Shown: positions 43,505 through 53,000 of the stretch, piece after piece | Layout: each line of letters starts with the position of its first letter | Numbering within the stretch: the stretch's first letter is position 1 | Origin: SHWC01 sp050173345 | GTDB taxonomy: Bacteria; Pseudomonadota; Alphaproteobacteria; UBA828 | Assembly: GCA_050173345.1 (NCBI GenBank) | Contig: JBFXKW010000001.1 | Location: forward strand, 1-64,000 | Direction of reading: 5' to 3' | DNA: 64,000 bases | Notes under the pieces: generated by a model | What the model was told of the DNA's origin: nothing | Databases searched by the model: none | Seen by the model: only the letters and a program-made list of their open reading frames with translations | Program-made: the position numbers and the translations under genes

Positions 43505-45359
43505 TGGCGAGCTTGTCGCCGTTCTCGACCGTGAGGAACTTGCGATAGAACGCCGTGTCGATCGCGCGCAGCGACCGCTTGGCGTTTTCGCTCCGGTAGC
43601 GCTTCAGGTGGCCCGGGCCGCCATTGTAGGCGGCGTAGGTCGCCCGCGCGAGGCTGTCCGGCAGGTCGACCTTGTCCTCGCCCTTGGCGATCGCGTAGTC
43701 GACCAGATAGTGCGCGAGGATTTCCGCGCCGGCATTCGCGTTGTAGCCGATGTCGGTCTCGAGCCCGCGCGTGTCGTAGAAGCCGCGCCAGACATGCAGG
43801 TTGACCTGCATGATCCCGACCGAGCCGACCGTGGAGCGGAGCGGTTCGACACCGTCCTCCGTCCGCACGAACTGCCGCCAGCAGCTCTCCTGCCAGGCGG
43901 CGGCGAGCATCAGGCTGCGGAACAGCTCGTGATGGTCCGTCCCGACCTTACCGTCGGCCAAGACGAGGTCGGTGGTCTGGTCGAGCAGCTGCTTGGCGAG
44001 CGGCAGATAGTCCGCCGCATTGCTTCGGTTGGGGACGATGCCGTTGAGTTTCTCGACCAGCGCCGCGTCCAGCTCGGCGGCCGCCTGCGCCGAAGGCAGC
44101 AGCCAGTCGAACAGGCCGCCGCCGGGTGCCGGCGACGGCAATGGAATGGGCGGGGCGAAGCCCATGAGGCTCCGCAACTCGGCATCGACGCCCGGCTCGC
44201 GCGCCAAGGGATCGACCGGAAGGCTGGGGGCGACGATCCGCGCCAGCCGGCGCAGGCCGTCCGCCGAAAGCTCGACGCCGATCTCGGGCCCGAGCCGTTC
44301 GAGCGCCGTCAGCGCATCCGCCGCCGCGATGAAGCTCAGATAGCGGAGCGCGGTTTCGCCGGGCAACTCGGTCTTGAGTGAGCGCAGCACGGGCGCGAGG
44401 CGCTCCCAGCTCTTGGTGAAGAGCGCCGGCACCGCGTCGGCGCTCAGCGGCGAGCCGGTCAGGATGTCGACGAGGTCGTAGCGGCCTTCCAGCAGCACGT
44501 CGCGCAGCGCAAGGCGGAGCGCCCGCGTCTCGGTGTCCTGCGCCGACTGCTTGATGATGAAGGTGAAGAAGGCGTCCCATTGCTGCCAGGCGAGCGCCCA
44601 GCGCGCGAGCTCCTCCGCCGTGAGCGGCGCTTCGGGCTCGCTGGGCGTCGCAACCGGCGTATCCGGTGCGTCGAGCACCGCGGCGATCGTGATGGTGTCC
44701 GCGCTAACCGTCACGTCGGAGAGGCGTATGGAATCGACGATGCGCGCCGTGCGCTCCGCGTCTCCCACCGACAGCATCAGCGGCAGGAGTTCCTGCAGGT
44801 CTTGCAAGGGCGGCTCGAGGTCGAGCGTCAGCGTGTCGAGGCGGGGGTGCACGTGCTCCTTGACCCAGTCCCACACCGTGCCGGCGATCGAGGCGGGCTC
44901 GCGGTCGGGGCCGAGCAGGCGCGAATCCACGGTGCGGAACAGCACGCGCGGCGCGTTGGGATCGAGCCGCGCCTCGTGGAAGGTCTCGACGAAGCCCGAC
45001 CAGTCGAGCACCACCATGCACTGGTCGCCGAGCGGCGTGCCGACCCGCGCCGTCGCCGCGCTCGTGATGCGCAGCCGCCCATCCTCCGCCGCGCCCACCT
45101 CCGGGTCCGTGAACACGAGATGGTTGCAGTCCGCGGCGTCGCGCAGCGCCACCAGGGAGTGGTCGGGCCCGGTGAAGATCTGGTCCACGAGCAGCGACTG
45201 GACGAGCGCGTGGTCGAACGAAATCGGCACCTCTACCTCGCGCGCCTTTGCGTCCGCGCCGGCCAGCGCGAAGCTGCCGAGGAGGAGGCAAACGCCCAGC
45301 ATGCGGAACGGCCGAAGGAAGCCGCGCCGCCATGAGGAGCGGGTTACGCGATGCATCAT
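43485..45359 (-). CDS. Lytic transglycosylase domain protein
   Basis: A 624-residue exported protein. The N-terminus has basic residues then MLGVCLLLGSFALAGADAKA, a signal peptide. A long alpha/beta region of unknown function covers most of the length, including a hydrophobic patch LFDWLLPSAQAAAELDAALVE near 450. The last ~160 residues are an SLT-type domain: AAAWQESCWRQF with the catalytic Glu, GSVGIMQVN, YNANAGAEILAHYLV, and YAAYNGGPGHLKRY. Such enzymes cleave peptidoglycan with anhydro-muramyl ends. The start is chosen at 45359 because the signal peptide follows closely; other starts lie upstream. Confidence 0.85.
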   Translation of the reverse strand: MMHRVTRSSWRRGFLRPFRMLGVCLLLGSFALAGADAKAREVEVPISFDHALVQSLLVDQIFTGPDHSLVALRDAADCNHLVFTDPEVGAAEDGRLRITSAATARVGTPLGDQCMVVLDWSGFVETFHEARLDPNAPRVLFRTVDSRLLGPDREPASIAGTVWDWVKEHVHPRLDTLTLDLEPPLQDLQELLPLMLSVGDAERTARIVDSIRLSDVTVSADTITIAAVLDAPDTPVATPSEPEAPLTAEELARWALAWQQWDAFFTFIIKQSAQDTETRALRLALRDVLLEGRYDLVDILTGSPLSADAVPALFTKSWERLAPVLRSLKTELPGETALRYLSFIAAADALTALERLGPEIGVELSADGLRRLARIVAPSLPVDPLAREPGVDAELRSLMGFAPPIPLPSPAPGGGLFDWLLPSAQAAAELDAALVEKLNGIVPNRSNAADYLPLAKQLLDQTTDLVLADGKVGTDHHELFRSLMLAAAWQESCWRQFVRTEDGVEPLRSTVGSVGIMQVNLHVWRGFYDTRGLETDIGYNANAGAEILAHYLVDYAIAKGEDKVDLPDSLARATYAAYNGGPGHLKRYRSENAKRSLRAIDTAFYRKFLTVENGDKLAIIQCYQ

Positions 45360-45387
45360 GGCGCCATCGAAGCCAATGGAGGACCGG

Positions 45388-45426
45388 TCGGACATGGCTT
45401 GGCCGCTACGGCAAAGCCATGTCCGA
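45388..45426. repeat. 13-bp inverted repeat between divergent genes
   Basis: TCGGACATGGCTT (45388-45400) and AAGCCATGTCCGA (45414-45426) are perfect inverted copies with a 13-nt spacer. They lie between the transglycosylase start and the secretin start, about 30 bp from the former. It could be an operator or a transcript hairpin; symmetry and location are all that is seen. Confidence 0.6.
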
Positions 45427-45655
45427 TCGTTGCCGCCAACTTTGGCGAAGTTGTGTCGCCCCGGAAGGTGGTACACCTCGAAATCAGGCGGATTCCACAT
45501 CTGCCCGCGACAACGGCCCGTGGCCCGGCCGGCGGGACGAATGCCTTTTCAGGCGAGACCTTGCCATCTTCCGGTTCTTCAATGACTTCGGAGACTTTTG
45601 ATTTACGGAGCGGGCCCAGGCGGATAGCCTTCGGCACGCCATGAGGGGGAGAGGC

Positions 45656-47269
45656 ATGGGAGGCTGGCAGCGTCGGGGACATCGCCGTGCTCGCGGCGGT
45701 GTGCTGTCGGTCGGGTTGACTGGCGTTCTTCTGGTCGCGGCCGGCTGTGTCAGCGAGCCACGGTTCGGCGAGGACCCGGAGCTTAAGACGCTCATCGACG
45801 GCTATCGCGAGCGCTCCGCCGACGCCGAACAGCAGCGCCAGCGCCGCGAGGAGGCCGCGATCAGGCGGCTTGAGATCGCCCGCGACGGGACGGGAAGCGG
45901 CTTCTTTGTAAGCGTCGATCTGAAGGATGCCTCGGTCGCCAGCATCGTCGAACGGATTCTCGAACGGACTTCGGTGCCATACAACTTCTCGGGCGTGCGC
46001 CTGCATGGCCGCGCGACCGCGCGATTCGACCGTCTGCCGCTAGTCGCCGCGCTGAACCAGCTCGTCAATCCGCAGGGCATCTCGCTCGATACACAGGATG
46101 GCGTGCTCGTGTTCCGTTATGGCGGGCAGATCACAGCGCCGACCGCCGCCGTGCCTCCGACGCTGGACGCGAAGGCGGACGCCTTACCAACTGGCGGTGC
46201 GACGAACGGCGTCGTCTATCAAGAGGTCACTCTGAGATATCTCAGCGTGGATGATGCCGTGACGCTGCTGGAGGGGCTCTATTCGGCCAGCGGCCGCGCC
46301 GACGACGGGAATGACGATGACGACGGCGACGATGACGAGGATGAAGACGATGACGATTCAGCATCGGCGTCGATCAATTTCGGTGCGCTGGGCGATCTCA
46401 ACGCCGTCTACTTGGCTGGGCGTGACAGCGACGTGAGGAGTGCTGTTGCCGTGCTCAACCGCGCCGACCGCGAGGTCGTGCAGGTGCTGATCGAGGTCCT
46501 GGTGGTGGAGCTAGACGTTCAGGCGGTCGTCGATCTCGGCTCGGCGCTCACCGGCGGCGCGTCGGGCAATTTCAGCGATATCAGCCTTTCCGCCGGCAGC
46601 CTGGGCGGCAATATCGGCTTCAGCTTTCTCGAGGGCGCCAACAATCTGGTGCAGTTGACCGCCCTGATCGACCTTCTGGTCAGCCAGGACAAGGCGCAGA
46701 TCCTCTCGCGCCCCTATCTCGCCACCCGTAGCAACAAGCAGGCGACCATCGAGATTGTGAACGACCGGACCTTTCGCATCGACACCACCCAGGATGGCGC
46801 CGCCATCGCCTCCACCGACACCGTCTCGGCTGGCGTCACGCTGCAGGTGACGCCGGTCGTGTCCGCGGACGAACAGATCCGGCTCGATCTTCAGGTCGAG
46901 GAATCGCAGTTCGTCCCGACCGTGGGGGAAGCGCTGGTCGAGGTCGACCGCAACACGGCGCAAACCGCCATGACCGTGCGCAGCGGCCAGACCATCGTGG
47001 TCGGCGGCCTCAATCTGCGGCGGCTCGATACCACGAACTCGGGCCTGCCCTGGCTGCGCCGGATCCCGCTCTTGAACCTGCTCGCCGCCGATCAGAGCTC
47101 GTTCGACCAGAACAAGGAGGTCGTCGTCTATCTGACACCCTATGTGTGGAACCCGAATCTCGATCCACCGATCGCCCGGCCGACGACCTTGGTTCCCAAG
47201 AGCGCACCCTTCACCGGCTTTGAGCGCCTGGAGGGTGTCGCCCCGCGGGACGGCAGTGGGGACAAATGA
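45656..47269 (+). CDS. Secretin (outer-membrane channel) lipoprotein
   Basis: A 537-residue secretin. A signal peptide ends in the lipobox LVAAGC near residue 32. N0-like domain: VSVDLKDASVASIVERILERTSVPYNF near 80-106. N1-like: YQEVTLRYLSVDDAVTLLEGLY near 185-207. An acidic stretch, DDGNDDDDGDDDEDEDDDD, interrupts the N3 domain near 218-236. The secretin barrel domain ends with VTLQVTPVVSADEQIRLDLQVEES near 395-420 and SGLPWLRRIPLLNLL near 460. Secretins form oligomeric channels for type II secretion, type IV pili or phage. No partners are encoded in the window. ATG 45656 has GGGGGAGAGG upstream. Confidence 0.9.
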   Translation: MGGWQRRGHRRARGGVLSVGLTGVLLVAAGCVSEPRFGEDPELKTLIDGYRERSADAEQQRQRREEAAIRRLEIARDGTGSGFFVSVDLKDASVASIVERILERTSVPYNFSGVRLHGRATARFDRLPLVAALNQLVNPQGISLDTQDGVLVFRYGGQITAPTAAVPPTLDAKADALPTGGATNGVVYQEVTLRYLSVDDAVTLLEGLYSASGRADDGNDDDDGDDDEDEDDDDSASASINFGALGDLNAVYLAGRDSDVRSAVAVLNRADREVVQVLIEVLVVELDVQAVVDLGSALTGGASGNFSDISLSAGSLGGNIGFSFLEGANNLVQLTALIDLLVSQDKAQILSRPYLATRSNKQATIEIVNDRTFRIDTTQDGAAIASTDTVSAGVTLQVTPVVSADEQIRLDLQVEESQFVPTVGEALVEVDRNTAQTAMTVRSGQTIVVGGLNLRRLDTTNSGLPWLRRIPLLNLLAADQSSFDQNKEVVVYLTPYVWNPNLDPPIARPTTLVPKSAPFTGFERLEGVAPRDGSGDK

Positions 47270-47346
47270 CGTATCGGGCTTTCGAAGAAGGAGATAGCGG
47301 GGCGAGCTGAGCCGGTCGGCCTGCTCTTGCCACCAAGACGCCTTCC

Positions 47347-47919
47347 TTACATATCGCCTTCCTCGCCGCACTTGTGGCCATGCCCGTCGTCGGGATGGCT
47401 CGGTGCGCCGCCATCCGGATACACGGCTTTCTTGGCGTCGTCGCTGGCCCAGGATTCGCTGACATGCCACTTGTTGCTGGTGGTGGTGCCGTCGGTCTTG
47501 GTGGCGATCACGCAACCGGGCGTCAGGAACAGGCTTCTGTCCTTGCTCGTGCCGTCTTCGATGTTGATCTTCAGCTTGTAGGTGCAGTTTGCCGGCAATG
47601 AAAACTTGTCGCATTGCCCGACGGTCAGGTGGTTGGTGTACTTGACGTCGATCGCCGTCGTGCACTCCGGGTGCAGCGGGACGCCGGAAGGCTGCGTATC
47701 CTTCACCAGGATCTCCACCTTGTTCACGATGTAGGCACCCGCATTGCCGTAGCCAATGCCGCCGCAAACCGGATCGGCAACCTTGCTCTTGTCACAGGCC
47801 GGATGCACGTAGTTGTGCACGGTGTCACTGTTGTTGCACTTGTCCGAGGCCAAGGCGTGGCCCAGCATCGTCGGCGTGATCGCCATGGCGGCCAGCACCG
47901 CCGTCATTCTTGCAATCAT
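47347..47919 (-). CDS. Secreted eight-cysteine protein, unknown function
   Basis: A 190-residue exported protein. Its signal peptide runs from MIARMTAVLAAMAITPTMLG to about residue 25. The mature part has eight cysteines (in DKCNN, HPACDK, DPVCGG, PECTT, GQCDK, ANCTY, PGCVI and HKCGE), enough for four disulfides, and an acidic, His-rich tail HPDDGHGHKCGEEGDM that could bind a metal. No family is recognised. It lies tail to tail with the secretin gene (77-bp gap). ATG 47919 follows GGGGAGAATTC, a good ribosome-binding site. Confidence 0.7.
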   Translation of the reverse strand: MIARMTAVLAAMAITPTMLGHALASDKCNNSDTVHNYVHPACDKSKVADPVCGGIGYGNAGAYIVNKVEILVKDTQPSGVPLHPECTTAIDVKYTNHLTVGQCDKFSLPANCTYKLKINIEDGTSKDRSLFLTPGCVIATKTDGTTTSNKWHVSESWASDDAKKAVYPDGGAPSHPDDGHGHKCGEEGDM

Positions 47920-48025
47920 GTCGGAATTCTCCCCTTTCTCCTCTCACACGCCACCATCGGCCTGCCGCCGCGACCGGTGCGGTGGCATCTCGGCCTTCGA
48001 GTGCCCCCAATCAAGCGTGTCCTTG

Positions 48026-48415
48026 CTATGGCTGCTTGGCGCACGCCTCATGGACCGTGCCGTCGGGCAGGCTCACGCGCGCCTCGCCCTGATGCTCCCA
48101 TATTTCGTAGGCACCGTCAGTGTAGCGTGCGCCGGAGGCGGACATTGCGATCGGCAGGCGGACCGACAGCGCCTCATCGCCCACCCTCAGATCGACCGAA
48201 TCCGCCTCGACGTAGTAGCGTGCATGGATCACCGTCCCATCCGGGCAGAGATAGCTCGCATCGGCGGTCTTGCCCGATGGCGGCGCTTGGCTCCCGGCAT
48301 CGTCCGACATCGAGCACGCCGCGAGCAGCAGCGCCAGGGCCGCTGCCATGCCGCCGTTCGGTGCCGCCCGCCTGATCCGGCGGCCATCGGCACGCCTCAC
48401 GCGTCGTTTGGTCAT
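48026..48415 (-). CDS. MliC-like lysozyme inhibitor lipoprotein
   Basis: A 129-residue lipoprotein. After a basic N-terminus, MAAALALLLAACS gives a lipobox with Cys near residue 34. The mature domain fits the MliC family: YLCPDGTVIHARYYVEADSV, then VRLPIAMSASGARYTDGAYEIWEHQGEA and VSLPDGTVHEACA, with two to three Cys forming the fold and the SASGARY loop that inserts in lysozyme's active site. It protects the cell wall from c-type lysozyme. Start ATG 48415 is preferred; the frame is open a further five codons upstream. Confidence 0.82.
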   Translation of the reverse strand: MTKRRVRRADGRRIRRAAPNGGMAAALALLLAACSMSDDAGSQAPPSGKTADASYLCPDGTVIHARYYVEADSVDLRVGDEALSVRLPIAMSASGARYTDGAYEIWEHQGEARVSLPDGTVHEACAKQP

Positions 48416-48467
48416 TGCCTCGGATCGCATCTATCGTTGCCGTCCTTCGATACAGGCATCGTAGCCG

Positions 48468-49715
48468 ATGACTGTCAACCCCGCGGCCACAACCATGCGA
48501 CATCAGCCTGCGCCCGAGCCGGAGCGCCAGCCGGTCATGAGCGTCTTCCTCGCCTTCCTGCGGCTCGGGCTCACCTCGTTCGGCGGGCCGATCGCACATC
48601 TCGGCTATTTCCGCGAGGCCTTCGTGGTGCGCCGCCGCTGGCTCGACGAGGCGGGCTATGCCGACCTCGTGGCGCTCTGCCAGTTCCTGCCCGGCCCGGC
48701 ATCGAGCCAGGTCGGCATCGGGATTGGGCTTGCCAAGGCCGGCCTGCCGGGTGCGGTCGCGGCCTGGCTCGGCTTCACGCTGCCCTCGGCGCTCGCGCTT
48801 GCGCTGGTCGGCTATGGCGTGACGGCGTTCCAGGAGAGCATTCCCGCCGGCGTCCTGCACGGGCTCAAGCTCGCCGCGGTCGCGGTGGTGGCGCAGGCGG
48901 TCTGGGGCATGGCACGCACGCTCTGCCCCGATGCGCCGCGCCTGACCCTCGCGATCTTGGCCGCGATCGTCATGCTGGCCTCGCAGACACCATTGGCGCA
49001 GATCGGCGTGCTGATCGTGGGCGGCCTCGCCGGGCTCGCCTTCCTGCGCGCCGCAGCTGAGAGCCAGCCCACCACGCTCGGCATTCGGCTCGGCAAGGGC
49101 GTCGCGCTCGCGGCGCTCGCGCTGTTCGGTGTGCTGCTCGGCGGGCTGCCGGCGCTCGCTGCTGCCTATCCGGTGCATTGGCTGCAATTGATCGACGGCT
49201 TCTACCGCGCCGGCGCGCTGGTCTTCGGCGGCGGCCATGTCGTGCTGCCGCTGCTCCAGGCCGAGGTGGTGCCGCCGGGCTGGGTTTCGAACGACGTGTT
49301 CCTCGCCGGCTATGGCGCGGCGCAGGCGGTGCCGGGGCCGCTCTTCACCTTCGCCGCTTATCTCGGCGCGGCCATGACGCAGCCGCCCAACGGCTGGCTG
49401 GGCGCGCTGCTTTGCGTGGTCGCGATCTTTGCGCCGTCGTTCCTGCTCGTGGTCGGCGCCCTGCCGTTCTGGGAGACGATGCGCCGCCATGCACGCGTGC
49501 GCCGCGCGCTGCTCGGCGTCAACGCCGCCGTGGTGGGGCTACTATTGGCGGCGCTCTACGACCCGGTCTTCACCAGCGCGGTGCATGCGCCGGCCGATGT
49601 TGCGCTGGCGCTTGGCGCGCTCCTGCTGTTGAGCGTGTGGCGGCTGCCGCCCTGGGGCGTGGTCGGCCTCTGCGCGCTCGGCAGTTGGGCGCTGAAAGCC
49701 GTCAGCGGGCTCTGA
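48468..49715 (+). CDS. chrA: Chromate transporter ChrA
   Basis: A 415-residue membrane protein of the two-domain CHR family. The first half has FLRLGLTSFGGPIAHLGYFR and FLPGPASSQVGIG near residues 29-80; the second half repeats the pattern with FGGGHVVLPLL and VPGPLFTFAAYLG near 260-310. Both halves have about five hydrophobic helices. It exports chromate. No chrB regulator is adjacent. ATG 48468 gives a short hydrophilic N-terminus. Confidence 0.95.
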   Translation: MTVNPAATTMRHQPAPEPERQPVMSVFLAFLRLGLTSFGGPIAHLGYFREAFVVRRRWLDEAGYADLVALCQFLPGPASSQVGIGIGLAKAGLPGAVAAWLGFTLPSALALALVGYGVTAFQESIPAGVLHGLKLAAVAVVAQAVWGMARTLCPDAPRLTLAILAAIVMLASQTPLAQIGVLIVGGLAGLAFLRAAAESQPTTLGIRLGKGVALAALALFGVLLGGLPALAAAYPVHWLQLIDGFYRAGALVFGGGHVVLPLLQAEVVPPGWVSNDVFLAGYGAAQAVPGPLFTFAAYLGAAMTQPPNGWLGALLCVVAIFAPSFLLVVGALPFWETMRRHARVRRALLGVNAAVVGLLLAALYDPVFTSAVHAPADVALALGALLLLSVWRLPPWGVVGLCALGSWALKAVSGL

Positions 49716-49725
49716 GGCGGCCGCC

Positions 49726-50028
49726 TCATTCCGGTTTTGCCCTGCCGCTCCGGTTTGGGGTGCCGCCGGTCGTCGGCAGCTTCTTCAATTCTGCCTTGAG
49801 GCGGGTGAGCTCCTTCTTCTCGGCGGCGATCGCCTCGTCATAGCGCTTGACCGCCGCGTCGCGCGTCTCGGTGAGCCGCACGATGCGCTGGTCGACCTCG
49901 GCGATGCGCCGCTCGGTCGCCGTTTTCAGCAGCGCCGTGTCCTCGAGCTTGACGGCTTGCAGCTTGAAGGATTGCGCCGCCTTCTTCAGCCACGCGTCAT
50001 GCTCCTTGAGAATCTCGTCAATGCTCAT
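49726..50028 (-). CDS. Small coiled-coil protein, last gene of the tail cluster
   Basis: A 100-residue protein of almost continuous helix: MSIDEILKEHDAWLKKAAQSF, then heptad-like ERRIAEVDQRIVRLTETRDAAVKRYDEAI and KKELTRLKAELKKLP. It has no signal peptide. It starts 19 bp after the stop of the DUF6519 gene, so it is probably the last gene of the contractile tail operon. It might be a structural or chaperone-like component. The family is not recognised. Confidence 0.7.
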   Translation of the reverse strand: MSIDEILKEHDAWLKKAAQSFKLQAVKLEDTALLKTATERRIAEVDQRIVRLTETRDAAVKRYDEAIAAEKKELTRLKAELKKLPTTGGTPNRSGRAKPE

Positions 50029-50047
50029 GTCGGTCCCTCTTGATGGC

Positions 50048-53000
50048 TCAGAGCTGCATGTTGAAATTGCCGACCGGGGCGGGGAAGGCCGGGTGCCTGA
50101 GCGTCGGCCCCTGGATCACGTTGCCGATGAACGGCCCCGGCATGTTGGTGAAATCAACCGAGAAGAAGCCCGGCACGGTGCCCTTGATCTGGTTGCCCAT
50201 CACGGTCGCGGCGCGCCCGACCAGCACCACCGTCGCCACCCTGTCGTCGGGCGACGGCGAGACGTGCATGCAGTAATTGTTGTGGAAGAGCACGCGCTCG
50301 AAGCGGACGCGTAAGTTGTCGTTCAGCTGCGCCTCGGCGAGCTGGACCAGGGCGCTCCTGCCGGTGCCGATGAACTTGTTGTCGACGATCTGGATGGCGA
50401 AACCGAGCACGAGCTGGACCTGGCCGAAATTGGTCGTCGATTCGAGATAGCCGCGCATGATGAGCGCGCGGTCCTCCCGGTTGGGGTCGCGGGTCAGCGC
50501 ATCCGAATAGGTCACCAGGTTGCTCTCGATGCGCGCTTCGAGGATCAGGTCGCCGAAGATGCCGTAGGCGAGCGCCGCCTGCGACGCGCCGTCCGGGCGG
50601 ATGCCGGTGTCCATGATCTCGTTCGCCTCGACGTGCAGCTCGCCGATGACGCCGTAGGCGCCGATGCCGATGGCGAGCGCGGCGCTGTGGCCGCAATTGG
50701 TGAGGCGGTTCTCGACGAACTCGCAGCGTCCCATCACGACGATCGCGCCCGCGCCGAAATTGGCCAGGTTGGCGAGGCGGTTCTGCGCGACCGCCAGCCC
50801 GATCTCCTGGTTGAGCGCGATGCCGAAATTGCCGTCCGCGACGTCGTTCGCCAGCACGCGGTTATTGGTGCCGTTCAGGCTCGTGATCGCGGCGCCTGCG
50901 GCCTGGCGGATGCGGTTGTTCTCGACGGTGGCGTTGCGCACCGCCGAGAGCAGGACGCCGAAGCCGAGCGGCGGGCCATCGCTGTCGATGATGTTCTGCT
51001 TGATCAGGAGGTCCGCGGCGTCCTGGCCGAGGATGCCGTGCTGCGGGCCGCTCAGCAGATTGCCGGTCACGGCGATGCGGCGCGTCACGGCGCCGCCCTC
51101 ATGGCCGATCAGCACGCCGGCGGCGCCCGGCAGGTTCAGGGACTTGCCGAGGAAGGCGAGGCTGTTGTCGGCGACCGTCACGCCCGAGCCGGTGACGCGG
51201 ACGCCGACATGGGTATCGCTCGGATAGGCGATCCGGTTGCCTGCGATCAGGCAGTCGTCGGCGGCGCAGTCGATCGCGTAGAGCCGGCTGGAAGCCGCGG
51301 CGCCTTCGGGCAGGGGGGCGCAGGCGATGAAATTGCCGACGATGAGTGAGCCGTACGACGATGATGAAGGAGTGTCGCCGAATGGCTGATCGTTGAGCGA
51401 GATGCCGTAGAGCGAGCCTTCGATCGTGTTGTCTTCGATCCGATGGGCGGACGGCGCGCTTTGCGCGACGATGCCGGCGATGCCGATCGCCGTGTTCTCC
51501 GAGCGGTCGAAGGTGAAGCGGTTGGCCTCGAAGCGCGGCAGCAGGCAGAGCCCGAATGTCTGGATCCCGACGGCGACCTCGCTGATCGCGCAGCGGCGCA
51601 CCTCGACCAGATCGGAGCGCACGATCTGGATGCCGATCGCGTTGCTGCCGCGCACCGCGGTCACGCCGCAATACCTGATCGAGACGTCGTGGGCCCCGGC
51701 GATCACGATCAGGCCGGAATCGGCCTCGGCGGCGGCCAGCGCCTCGAAGTCGATGGTCTCGACCTCGATGCCCTCTACCGCGACGCCGGCGGCGTTGCCG
51801 ATCGCGAGCACGCTGCCGACATTGGTGCGCCGCACGGTGACGCCGCGGCTCTCGCCCTTGAGGAGGACGTGGCCACGGCCGATGGTGATGGTGTTGGTGA
51901 CCTGATGCACGCCCGGCTTGAGGCAGACGCAGCCGCCCTCGGGCGGCAGCGAATCGATCGCGGCCTGGATCGATTCGCCGACCGCGACCACCACGGTGCA
52001 GCAGCATTCGCCTTCTTCTTCCTCCGGAGGGCGGCAATTGGTCAGGCCGGGGTTCGGGCCGCCGAGCCCGGTGAGCGCGGCGAGCTGTAGATAGTGGTGG
52101 ATGATGCCGCGCGGCGGCGCCTCGTCGAGCTCCTCGATCGAGGCGTCCGCGGTGCGCGCCCAGAACACCCAGTAGTCGCCGTTGCGGAACGAGCCGCCGA
52201 CCGGGTCCATGTCGAAGCTGATGCGGATGCCGTCTTCGAGGTCGATCGGCCCGCCGGCCGTGGCGATCAGCCCGTCCACGTCGAGCGTGTTGGTCGCCGC
52301 GGTCTGGTCCCAGCGCTGGATGCGGGTGTGCCGCGCTTCCAGGTCGGCGGCCGTCGCGCCGAACGGGCGGCCGCCGCCGGTCGGCAGCGCGCGGTCGAGC
52401 ACGATCTGCCGGTTAGCCTCGTCGATGTCGACGATGCGCGCCATCTCGCCCGGCTCTTCCATCAGCTCGCGATGGTCGTCGGTCACCGTCACCCAGTCGT
52501 CGATGCGGAAGCGCAGCACCTGGTCGCGGCCGATGCGGTTCACCGTCAGGGTGGTCTCGCCGCCGCCGACCGCCATCTCGCGCACCGCCGAGACGATCGA
52601 GCCGTTGTCGCGCGACCATTTGAAGCGCGCCGTGCCGAGCGTGCCGCCTTCATGGATCTCGACGCGGTAGAGCCGGTTCTCCAGGCCGCGATAGCCGGCG
52701 ACCGGCGGCAGGATGCACGGATCGTCGGGCGCCGGCGGCGCGATCGCCTCGCTCGACAGCCGCCCGGCCGAAGGCGGCGCACCGACCTCCATGCCGCAGG
52801 CCGCGCCTTCGCGCGCCTCGACGCGAAGCTGCCACACGGTCTGGGTGCGCGTCGCGGTGTCGGCGCCGCCGAGCGCGACGTCGAGCAGCTCGGCGTCTTC
52901 TATGTAAGTGACCTCGCGCTCCCACACGTCGAGATAGACGACCGCATCGCCGTTCGGCAGCGCCGGCGGGTCGGGCAGGAAGGGCTGCGCCAGATAGGTC

